Shown: positions 10,553-19,071 of the stretch, one piece after another
Layout: each line of letters begins with the position of its first letter
Numbering within the stretch: position 1 is the first letter of the stretch
From: Ophiocordyceps camponoti-saundersi (nom. inval.)
Taxonomy: Eukaryota; Ascomycota; Sordariomycetes; Hypocreales; Ophiocordycipitaceae
Direction of reading: 5' to 3'
Assembly: GCA_003339415.1 (NCBI GenBank)
Contig: PDHQ01000492.1
Span: 1 to 19,357, forward strand
Length of the DNA: 19,357 nt
Notes under the pieces: model-generated
Seen by the model: the letters and a program-made list of their open reading frames with translations, nothing else
The model's database searches: none
What the model was told of the DNA's origin: nothing
Translations under genes and position numbers: made by a program

Positions 10553-12895
10553 TTACGCGTCGCTTATTATTAAACCTAGCGGTTAGGCTAAGATAAATAT
10601 ACCTATTCTTATATACTTTAGCACCGTATCCCGCTTATACTTATTCTTTATATAAATCTTCCTTCCGCTCTCTACTATACTTAATCTAGCCTTACTAAGT
10701 CTTAAAATACCTTTTCTTTCTATATAATATTTCTCTATTTAGTCCTCGTAATTTATATATATTTTAATTCCTAATACCTTAAATTCTAATATCTTATTTA
10801 CCGCCTTTACCGCCTTTTCCTTATTTATATTTTCCTTTATATTCGTAGCCTTTACTTTACGTTATCTTAGTTATTCTAAACTAAGTACCTTTTTCCTCTT
10901 TCTTTTAGTTTTTATATTTTTCCTCTTCCTCTTAGTTTTTATAATATAGTAAGCTAGCCTCCTTTTTTGCTTTCGTAGACTTACTATTAATAATATAATA
11001 TAAGTTTTATTTTTAGCTTTATTAGCTTATTATAAATCTCTCCTTTATAGTATAGCCTTACGCGTATCCTTTATATTTTTTACCGCGCTTTCCGTTAATA
11101 CTATCTTACTTAAATTATTACCTTTTTTTTTCTCTTTTATCTTATTATTCCGCGCGTCCTTTTCTTTCCGCTCCCTCTCCTCTCTTATTTTTTTTAGATT
11201 TTCGTTACGCTTATCTTATATATTTAATATTCCCGATATATTTAGCTCTCTTATCCTCTTTACTATATCCCCTAGTATAGTATTTTATACTCCTCTTTTA
11301 TAAGATATACTTACTATTATCCCCTCTCTCTCTCTTTTAACGCCTTCCCTTTCCGCTCCTTCTTATAAAAAAAGGGAAATATTAGCTTAGAAATAGTACT
11401 AAACCTCCTTATTTCCTCTTACCTTATCTTCGCTTTTTACTAAACTTATAAGAACCTTATTTATAAAGCTAGCTATAAAAGATATTATTCCTCTAATATC
11501 TTTTCCCGCGTTATCTATCTCTTTTTATTATATATCTATATTATATTCTTCGCTTTATATTATTTCGCCTCCTTTATTTAATTTTTAGTAATTACCTAAT
11601 CTCGCTTTATCGCTTTCTATTTATATACGTGTAAATAATTTATCTATCTTAAATACTTAGTATAAGAGCGGTATATAAAATAAGTATATTCCTTTTATTA
11701 TTATTAGTCCCTTACTTTTATTATAACTTTTATCTATTCTCTATTTTTTAGCTTTAAAAAGGTACTTTATATCCCCTTATCTCTCTAAACTTATAATATT
11801 AAGTTTATTAGCTACTATCTTATATAAGCTTAATATAATTATATTAATCGCGCTTATATATATTAGCTTCTCTCCCGCTTTTAGTATAATTTAATCTTAT
11901 ATAAGGAGTCTTAGCTTAAGTATTAACTATCTTACCTCTCCGTATTATACTATTTTTAAAATATTAATATTAGCGATTTTAGTAACGCGGTCTAGCTTAT
12001 ATTTAATAAATCCCCTATTTTAGTGCTAGAGTATTATTATTAAAAAATAGCTATATTTCTATTTTTCTTTTTATTTCGTATATAGTACGATAATATAATC
12101 GAATACTATTCCTTTTCCTTATAAGTATAAGATCTCTTTCTATACCCCTATTATATATTTTACCTTTTCCTCCCTCCCCTTTTTCTATAAGTTAAATAGT
12201 ATAAGTATTTATATTTCTTAATCTTATAAAAAACTACTTTAGTAATATCCCCTATTATTTAATTTCGCTTTAAAGTTAACTAGTCCGCTAATAAGCTTAT
12301 ACTCGCTAAGCTACTTTTTAAAGCTATAAATAAAAAATCTTACTTTTCCTTAAAATATCTTATTATTATACTTATTACTATACTTAGCTATTATTTCTAA
12401 TATATTATCTATAAAATATATAGTATTCGTAAGCCCTTTTTATAGAATCCTTATTAATATTTATAAGCTAAATAATAAGTATTAGTTTTACCGCTTAGCG
12501 TCCTTTAGAAACTCGAATAAGTTTATATAATATATTTACTAGTTTACGATATCGGTAAACGGTTCTACTCTATTTAATATTCTAACCTCTTTTTCCTTAT
12601 ATATATTTAGTAATAGCTTATATTAATCTAGCTATTATAGCTATAGCTTAAACTAGCTTAGCTACTCGAATTATAATAACGTAAGAATTATTTTCTTTAC
12701 CTTTTTAAGAATATTACTTAAATTTAATAAATCTAATTACGTGCTTATCGAATATCTTAAAATAAAAGGTAAGAATCTAGCCTCTAGCGTTACCCCCCCG
12801 AAGAAGTTTATCGCTTATAATATAGCTACTAATATCTCTAATCCTAATATCGAATTTTCTTTTATTTTCTTTCTTAGTTAGTAGTTAGCGTCTTT
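10553..12895 (-). pseudogene. Unidentified Lys/Arg-rich relic reading frame
   Basis: The + strand is strongly pyrimidine-rich, so the minus strand encodes a charged protein. I followed two coherent parts. Near the 5' side (about 12890-12000) it reads with TAA/TAG stops only, including RKFDIRIRDISSYIISDKLL and a basic middle. Near the 3' side (about 11120-10553) it is rich in K, R, E and N. That part includes KTKRKRKNI followed at once by KTKRKRKKV, a 27-bp tandem duplication at about 10888-10943, and it ends with LGLIISDA and a stop at about 10553. The middle (about 12000-11130) was not followed codon by codon. A basic, low-complexity protein could be an ORF1/gag-like nucleic-acid-binding protein or a transposase tail, but no diagnostic motif was found. 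Confidence 0.4.
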
Positions 12896-13053
12896 ATTAA
12901 ATAGTTCTTATACTAAATTTTATAAGAAAATAAAAAAGAAAAAAAAAATAGTAACGCGAAATTTATACTTAATAGGTTTTTTTATTTTACGCTATTATAT
13001 TATTATTTACGTAGTTATATAATAGTATATACCTTTATTTTCCTTTATTCTTA

Positions 13054-13055
<2 letters not shown>

Positions 13056-13107
<52 letters not shown>
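13056..13107 (-). repeat. T52 homopolymer, possible minus-strand poly(A) end
   Basis: An uninterrupted run of 52 T on the + strand. Read on the minus strand it is a poly(A) tract directly after TA-rich sequence containing a 20-bp tandem repeat (13121-13140 and 13141-13160, 18 of 20 identical). A poly(A) tail at the 3' end of a minus-strand non-LTR retrotransposon or retrocopy would look like this. A purely expanded microsatellite is the alternative. Confidence 0.6.
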
Positions 13108-13112
<5 letters not shown>

Positions 13113-13120
13113 TACTATAT

Positions 13121-13160
13121 TTTATACTTATCTTACCTAATTTATACTTATTATACCTAA
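13121..13160. repeat. Two 20-bp tandem repeats next to the T tract
   Basis: The units begin TTTATACTTA and end CTTACCTAA or ATACCTAA, and a partial third unit follows. Short tandem repeats just before a poly(A) tract are seen at the 3' ends of some LINEs, which would fit a minus-strand element to the right. Confidence 0.6.
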
Positions 13161-13559
13161 TATACTTACTAAGCTACCTAGGCTACCCCTACTTTAAGGA
13201 CTAACTTACTTTTATATATATATAATATTATATTATTAAAGGTATAATTAATAGGGCCGCGGGCGTAAACTATTATAAACTACCCCCTCCCCTTTCCTCC
13301 CCCCTTTTTAACTATTATTATCTTAAAGTTAAATTAAGTATAATTATTTTACTATTTTAAGGTATATATTTTTACTATCTTATATATATATATATATATA
13401 TTATATAATATATAAATATCTCCGTAATATTAATTTCTAATAATAAGATTATAATATATCTTACCCTTAATCTTAATATATATCTACTATTTTAAAACGC
13501 ACTCCCTATACTTTTAAATATATATATATATTTAAACTTTAAAATTTAAAATATATATT
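13161..13559. other. AT-rich spacer with TA microsatellites
   Basis: Contains a GGGCCGCGGGCG island near 13254 and (TA)n at about 13381-13402. No frame or repeat partner was found. Confidence 0.4.
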
Positions 13560-14440
13560 ATATTTATATATATATTATTAAGTAACTTTTTAGCACGCTC
13601 CTTTATATAATAATATTATTTATAAGAAATAAGCGCGCTAGATATCTTTATATATATTTCTTATTATAACCCTTATAGCTATATCTCCTTACCCTTCTCC
13701 TTAATCGGAACTAGAGACGCTTACTTAAGCTTATTATAGCCTCTTATTATTATAATTTTATTATACTTTCTAATAACCCTTATAATACTATTCTAGTTAT
13801 TATTATATAATAATTATTTCTTTATATTTCCTACTTATATCTATACTTAGCGTATACTATTTATATTATATAAAAGTAAACTTTTATTTTCCTCCTTTTT
13901 AATATCTTTTAGTTATCCTTATCCTTAACTAACCTTAGAAGTATTAAGTTAACTATATATATTTATATATATCTCTTAACGCTTATATTATACCTAAGAT
14001 AGCTATAATAATCTTAACTTACTTTATATAATTTATAACCTTAAGTTTAATATTATTATTATCTTTATTCTAAGTAACTATAATTATATTTATAACTAAA
14101 TCCGTAGCCGCCGCTATAATTATAATTATATAATACCGCGCTCCCCGTAAACGAAATATATATATTATATACTTACTAAACTTAAATAAGAAGTATTTTT
14201 TAAAAAGGCTAGAGTTCTTCTAATAAATATTATATAAGCTTAATAATATTAGGGCGCGGCTTACTATTAGATATACTAATAAGCGTCCGCGCTATTATAG
14301 TACGTATTTTATAATATCTCGGTATAATATTATATTTAGAAACCTTACCCGGATATTATTACTAAAAAGCGCTACTAGGCGCTTCTCCTTATTCTTCGTA
14401 TTATATATTAGTATCTCCTCTTATTTAATATATATTATTA
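13560..14440 (-). pseudogene. Unidentified minus-strand relic reading frame
   Basis: On the minus strand a coherent frame with only TAA/TAG stops can be read over much of about 14410-13930. It includes PGKVSKYNIIPRYYKI, SKPRPNIIKLI and DNNNIKLKVINYIK followed by IIIAILGII. It lies between the copia 3' LTR and the T52 tract, so it could be the body of an element ending in that poly(A). No reverse transcriptase signature was found. The + strand also has a moderately open frame near 14230-14420, so the strand assignment is tentative. Confidence 0.3.
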
Positions 14441-14453
14441 TTTTTACTTACTA

Positions 14454-15012
14454 TAAGGGCAAATAATTAAAAAAGTTTTTCTTTAATATTAAATATTTTT
14501 ATTATTTTCTATTCTTAGTAAGCCTTATTAGGGGATATTATATAATAAAAGGTAAGTATAAAATTATTATATAAAATATAAGGACTTATTAGAGAATAAA
14601 AAAAAATAACTATATAAAAAAACTAAGTTAGTAAGGTTATTAATAAAAGTCGCCGCTACGTATATTATAGATAACGTTATCGCTTATTTCGGTTATTATC
14701 GTTATTATTATCGCTCCTTACCTTACCTAAAAAGAAGAAGAAGAGGAGGGGAGGAGAGGAGAAGAAGGGAAGAAGAGAAAAGGGGAGGGTTTAGGAAAAA
14801 AAAGGGCCTTTTATATCTTTTCTAAATAGCCCGTTATATAACCTACTATTTTTTATAAGAAAGAGAGTATTATTACTTTATTTATCTTTGCCTCTTATAG
14901 CTTCCTACGCCCGGTCTTTTATATATAACTTTTCGCCCTTATAATATAATAAAAACTAATAATAGTTATATTTTTATAAAATATTATTAAAAGTAAAGTA
15001 CCTTAGTACGTA
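14454..15012 (-). repeat. 3' LTR of the copia element
   Basis: Aligns along most of its length with 17837-18411. Shared strings are TAAGGGCA (TAGGGCA in the partner), AATAAAAGGTA, AACTATATA, AGTCGCCGC, the purine tract, GAGGGTTTAGGAAAA, CCTCTTATAGCTTCCTACGC and AATAGTTATATTTTTATAAAATAT. A 61-nt uninterrupted + strand purine tract spans 14729-14789. On the coding strand this tract is pyrimidine, so it is not the plus-strand priming tract. The inner end near 15010 is approximate. Confidence 0.8.
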
Positions 15013-15259
15013 ACTGCCGCTACTAACTATTAAAGTATATAAGCTATTTAGATACTTAGCTATATTATATTTTTACTAAGTAAGCTAATAGTGCCCCTCT
15101 TATATTAATTTAGTATAGCTAATATACGAACCTAACCGGGCTTAAGCTTTAAGTAAGTTATAGCTTAAACTATAAGGTATATTATATAATACCGCCCTTA
15201 AGGCCGGGCAAGCTAAAAAATAATTATCGTAATATTATTTCTTAGTATTTAGGCTATTA

Positions 15260-16740
15260 GAGCCGCCCCTATTCCTTAGTATAGCTAAATTTAGCTAGCG
15301 TATAAACTACTAATACTTATTCGCCTATAAACCCTTTATTAAGCTATTTACGATTATATCTTCTATACCTATCTACTATAAATTAAAAAAGCCTATTTAA
15401 TACTTTTAGATAATTTATTTATATCGTAAGTTAATATACCTCGTACGTGCCTTATTAAGTAAGTTAATTATAGCTAACCTCGCGTTCTAACTATTAGTAA
15501 ATATTATAAGAGGCTTTTTTTATTTATAGCTAGTATCTTAAATAATATTAGAGAGCTAGATTATTATAAGCTTAGCGGGCGTAAGGGCTATAAATTTAGC
15601 CTTTATATTACTTATTATAATAATAGTTTAACGCTTTAAGCGCTACGTAATAAGGCTACTAGCGAGGAAGATAATAAACTTAGCTATTAAGGCGCGGGTT
15701 ACTTAATCGTCCGCGAATAATATATTAGAATAAACGCGTAGCTAAAAGTCCTTACTATAAGCCGCTCCTCTAAGTATAATATTAAGAGATAGCGTGCTAC
15801 GTAAATAGCGGAAAAGGTACTTTATTATAGCTAGATAAGCGTAAGTTATATAAGAATTTACTTTTAATAGTTTCTTTACGCTATACGTAATATCGGGCCT
15901 TATACTTAGGGCTAGCTAATTAAAGCTGCCTATTCGTTTTTATTATATTATAGCTTTTATCGTAATCTCGGCCTTTTTCTAATTATAAGGAATTATATAC
16001 TTTATTAGCTATAGCGTTTTCGTAAACTTTAAATTATTAGTATTAAATAGCTTAAGAATCTTACTAGTAAAGAAAGTTTAATATACTTAAATAGTGCGGG
16101 CTTAATAATTATAATCGAACTTAAAGCTAAGGAATTTCTAAAGCTTTTTAAAGTATTTAACTTTATATAAATCGTTAAGAATTTCGGCCTTATTATTAAT
16201 TTATACTTATATTAGTATTATAAGGAGGATATTATTTATATAAAGAATAAGGAGACTACTATCGCTATAGTAATAAAGGTAGAGTTCGGAGTTAAGGGGT
16301 TCGAAACGGCGATTAGCTAGATCCTTAGCTATACGCTCGAACTACTATTATAATAACGCGTAATACCTATAAAGAGCTCTTTTTAGGTAGCAAACGCGGC
16401 CTAATTTATCCTTAAAGCTATAAGGCTATTCGATAAAAATATCTTTATTAAGTTTAGTATTAATAAAAGTATTTATAACGTTAAACTTAGCTTATTTAAA
16501 GTCTTATATAGCGATAAGCGTAAGGAAGATATAAACGGATAATTAATATATTACCGTAATATAAAGGTTTTTAACTAGCTAATCTATAAGATTATAATCT
16601 CCGCGGATAACTTAGCGGGCTTTCGCTATCGGATCTACACTTTTAATAGGCTTCTCTATATATACCTAACGCTTAGGAAAGGTTTTTATATCGTAAAGCT
16701 TTAGCACGAGCTCCTAAGCGCCTTTTTAGTATAGTTTATT
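15260..16740 (-). pseudogene. Copia Pol: reverse transcriptase and RNase H relic
   Basis: One minus-strand frame reads almost continuously, interrupted only by TAA/TAG. In order: KAR*VIRGD (about 16623-16597), the start of the copia RT domain (KARLV..G); IFIE*PYSFKDKLGRVCYLK (about 16445-16387), the acidic/Pro and RVC.L..ALYG region; YINN at 16231-16242, which stands for the catalytic YVDD with V to I and both D to N; AYLAIIKYLFRYLRSTLSL (near 15835-15780), the 'hlka..ryl.gT' linker; FADD at 15706-15717 followed by VTRALIAKFIIFLASS, matching the copia RNase H 'WAgD..tRrSTsG' region; ISNIKAKFIALTP (about 15581-15615), matching 'SSTEAEYxAL'; and a tail resembling 'RTKHIDVRYHxI...ILTKPL' ending near 15260-15280. 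With the active site destroyed it cannot encode a functional enzyme. Identification rests on many collinear motifs. Confidence 0.9.
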
Positions 16741-17836
16741 AAGTTCTTTATTTATCGCAGGCACTTATCGTTTATTAAAGTTAGGGAGTTTTTTCGCAGT
16801 ATAATAATTATTAAAAATATAGCTTATAAAGGTTTCCGTAGCTAAGGCTAAAAGAATTATTATAAGCGCCTTACTAATATATTCGTTTTTATTAGCGAAG
16901 GTAATATATAGCGTAGCTATCTTAATAATACCTTTAGTAGCTAGATTAGCTTATATAAGCCTCTTTAATCTTCTCGTAAGTTTAGTGCTTTAGATCTCCT
17001 TAGATAAATAGCGCTTACAGCGTTATATATTAGTTAAGGTAGAAGAAAGTATCGATACTTTATATATATATTAAGAGGGTTATTTATTAAGTATTAAATT
17101 AGTTTATTAAAGCTATAAGGTATTAGCTAATTTATTAGGATTATTACGATTATTATAATCGATCTAAAAGCTAGGAAAGCTTATAAATATAGGTAATAAT
17201 TATGCCTTTTTATTAGCTTTTTTAGCTTCTTTAATTAATAGGAGAAAGGTATTTTTTTTAGAAATTAGGCGCGGTGCCTTATTGCCTCGATTAGGCGTGG
17301 CGTTTAGTAAGGGAAGGTGCAAAAGGTCTCTCTTAAGCGTTTTAAATCGCTTTTTTAATAGCCTTATAAATTCCTTTTTAACGCGCGATAAATTTAATAA
17401 TCTAACTATAATAGTTAGATATTTCTTTAGTTATTACTTATTATTTAGTATAAAAGAGGGCTATAAAATGCTAATACCGCTATTTTAGCTATAGGAATAT
17501 TATTCTTACCCCTTCTCTCTAAAGGAAAGAGAAATCGGCTTAAAATTAATAACTTTAACTTTTTTTTCTTCTAAATAAGCTTTAAATTTAACTAATAGGT
17601 TTTTTTTAATAATAGGGGCCTTAGTATAATTAATAAAGCGTATATCTTATACTTAAATAACGGTCTCTTATTTAGGAAGCTATATTTTAAAAATATAGCT
17701 ATATAGACTTTTAATACTAATAAGATAACTCTTCTAAGCGCGGGGAGCTATCTTTTTTAATCTTATAATTTTTTCCTTTAGCTTTATTATATATACTATA
17801 TAGCCCTAAGCGTATAGCTAGCTAATATTATATTTA
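16741..17836 (-). pseudogene. Copia Pol upstream part: linker and possible integrase remnant
   Basis: This lies between the 5' LTR and the RT domain. Near the RT side the frame continues (NFNKR*VPAINKELNKLY, near 16790-16735), which fits the linker found before copia RT. Further upstream a minus-strand frame near 17640-17540 reads INYTKAPIIKKNLLVKFKAY and then EEKKVKVINF. This is compatible with the integrase core region, but the D,D,E residues and the zinc-binding H/C residues could not be located. No Gag CCHC knuckle was seen. Only about 365 codons of space are available, so this part is truncated. Confidence 0.5.
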
Positions 17837-18411
17837 TAGGGCAGATTAAGTGCTTTTATAACCCTCTTAAGAGGGCTTTCTTTTTTTTCCTTAGTATTAA
17901 ACGTTCTTATCTCTTTCTATTCCTACTAACCTTTTAAAGAAAGTATCTACGAATAAAAGGTATAACGCTTCTTAAGCGATATATAAAGGATTATCCGAAA
18001 AAAAAAACAACTATATAAGATAACTAAGTTAGCAGGGTTATTAATTAAGGTCGCCGCCGCGGCTATCGTAAATATTATTATAACGTACCTTAGTTATTAT
18101 TATTATTATCGCCGCTACTTACTTTACTAAAAGAGAAAAGGAAGAGAAGGAGAGGCGAAGAGAAGAAGGGAAGAAAATAAGAGGGGAGGGTTTAGGAAAA
18201 GAGAAAGCCTTTTATATCTTTTCTAGCTAAGTTATTATATAACTTACCGTTTTTTACGAGGAAGAGAGTATCGTTACTTTATTTATCTTTACCTCTTATA
18301 GCTTCCTACGCTTAGTTTTTTATATCTAACTTTTCGCCCTTACAATATAATAAAGATTAATAATAGTTATATTTTTATAAAATATCGTTAAAAGTAGAGT
18401 ATTATAGTATA
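17837..18411 (-). repeat. 5' LTR of the copia element
   Basis: Partner of 14454-15012. It differs by many transitions plus a short extra segment near 17845-17876 that includes a perfect 14-bp palindrome CCCTCTTAAGAGGG (17862-17875). It keeps more CpG (GCCGCCGCGG near 18050) than the other LTR. The purine tract (about 18129-18190) is present but interrupted. The LTR ends in AGTATA at 18411 on +, which is the 5' LTR start on minus. Confidence 0.8.
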
Positions 18412-18429
18412 TACTAGGCTCTAGGGTTT

Positions 18430-18615
18430 AAAATTAGTTAGTGACTTTTTTAGTTATTTTTTAGTTAGTTATAACTGACTAACTAAAGTCACGTTTTTTA
18501 GTGACTAAATTAGTCACTAACTGACTAAAGTCACCTTAGTAACTAATCTTTAGTTATAACTTTTAGTTATTAGTTAGTTATAACTAACTAATGACTAAAA
18601 AAATTAGTTACTAAC
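18430..18615. repeat. Foldback with long imperfect inverted repeats and perfect palindromes
   Basis: The segment 18432-18492 aligns with the reverse complement of 18545-18612, giving arms of about 60-65 bp. Within it lie a perfect 22-bp palindrome at 18570-18591 (half site TTAGTTAGTTA), and TTAGTGACTAA at 18498-18508 facing its exact reverse complement at 18510-18520 across a single A. GTGACTTT (18431-18438) also faces AAAGTCAC (18485-18492). The motif TTAGT(T/C/G)A recurs many times in both directions. This is MITE/foldback architecture; it may be a separate element nested in the larger insertion or its structured subterminal end. Confidence 0.75.
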
Positions 18616-19063
18616 CTTAATTATTTTTTTTATATTTTAAATAAATACTATAATTTAAGCGCTCTTTAAATATATTTTTTTTAAAATTTTAGTTATTTTA
18701 ATTCTTTTTTAAGAAAATATAATAGATATAGTATTTTTTTAAAAAAGGTATTATTATAATATTACTATATTAGTAAAGAAAATATAAATAAAATTATTAA
18801 ATATTATCTCTCTTTATTAAATAAGGCTTTCTTAGTTATAAATTAGTCTTTTTATAATTTTATCTATTTTATTATAATTATTATAAAAATGTTAATAAGA
18901 AAACTTATTAATTTTTAAGATTTATTATAAGTAGAAAGAAGAATATAATTTAAGGACTTTTTTACGCTAGGAAGCGTAAATAGCTATACATTATAAGGTT
19001 TTATTTTTTAAATATTTTTATATAAATTATAAAAAATAATAATAAATATTTTATTTGCTACCC
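18616..19063. other. AT-rich body of the 646-bp insertion, no gene
   Basis: Mostly A/T with an ATG near 18889 but no open frame of note. A GCTAGGAAGCG sequence lies near 18966. The TTTGCTACCC right end precedes the 8-bp direct repeat. Confidence 0.5.
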
Positions 19064-19071
19064 TATACTAG

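Larger units (their letters stand above)
14449..18416 (-). mobile_element. Ty1/copia LTR retrotransposon, RIP-mutated and internally deleted
   Basis: Two long direct repeats (LTRs) flank a copia-type Pol relic on the minus strand. The element proper is about 14454-18411, roughly 4.0 kb, shorter than the usual 5 kb or so of copia elements. The 5-mer TACTA occurs at 14449-14453 and 18412-18416 and is a candidate target-site duplication. The outer ends, read on minus, are TATAC...CCCTTA, consistent with TG...CA after RIP. Pol order (RT, then RNase H next to the 3' LTR) is that of copia. About 385 codons remain upstream of the RT start, too little for gag plus a full integrase, so the 5' interior is deleted. 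It retains more TG/CA than sequence to its left, suggesting a younger insertion or fewer RIP cycles. Confidence 0.85.
18410..19071. mobile_element. Young-looking 646-bp insertion flanked by 8-bp direct repeats
   Basis: The exact 8-mer TATACTAG occurs at 18410-18417 and 19064-19071, enclosing 646 bp. Just inside, TAGGGTTTAAAAT on the left and the reverse complement of the right end (TAGGGTAGCAAATAAAAT) look like imperfect terminal inverted repeats. Eight-bp duplications and such short ends are typical of hAT-type DNA transposons, so a non-autonomous hAT-like element is my favoured reading. An alternative target duplication is CTAGGCTC/CTAGACCC, which differs by two transitions. No transposase is encoded. 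The insert keeps many GTGAC/GTCAC sites and thus TG/CA dinucleotides, unlike everything to its left. The left 8-mer overlaps the copia end and its TACTA, so it inserted after the copia element. Confidence 0.5.

Noticed and set aside
15870..17240. Long + strand frame with only TAA/TAG stops, first considered as a tyrosine-recombinase-like (DUF3435) gene
   Set aside because: It contained no recombinase motif, and the opposite strand gives many ordered copia RT/RNase H motifs. The + frame is the antisense shadow of Pol.
17282..17488. 68-codon + strand open frame starting with TTG
   Set aside because: It lies antisense within the copia interior, has no ATG start, is compositionally ordinary and matches no family. 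It is a chance frame.
18421..18431. CTAGGGTTTA as a telomeric repeat trace
   Set aside because: Only one TAGGG-like unit is present. It is better explained as the end of the inserted element.
18430..18615. CRISPR-like array because of repeated TTAGT/GTGAC motifs
   Set aside because: The repeats occur in both orientations at irregular spacing without unique spacers. This is a foldback structure, and the host is a fungus.
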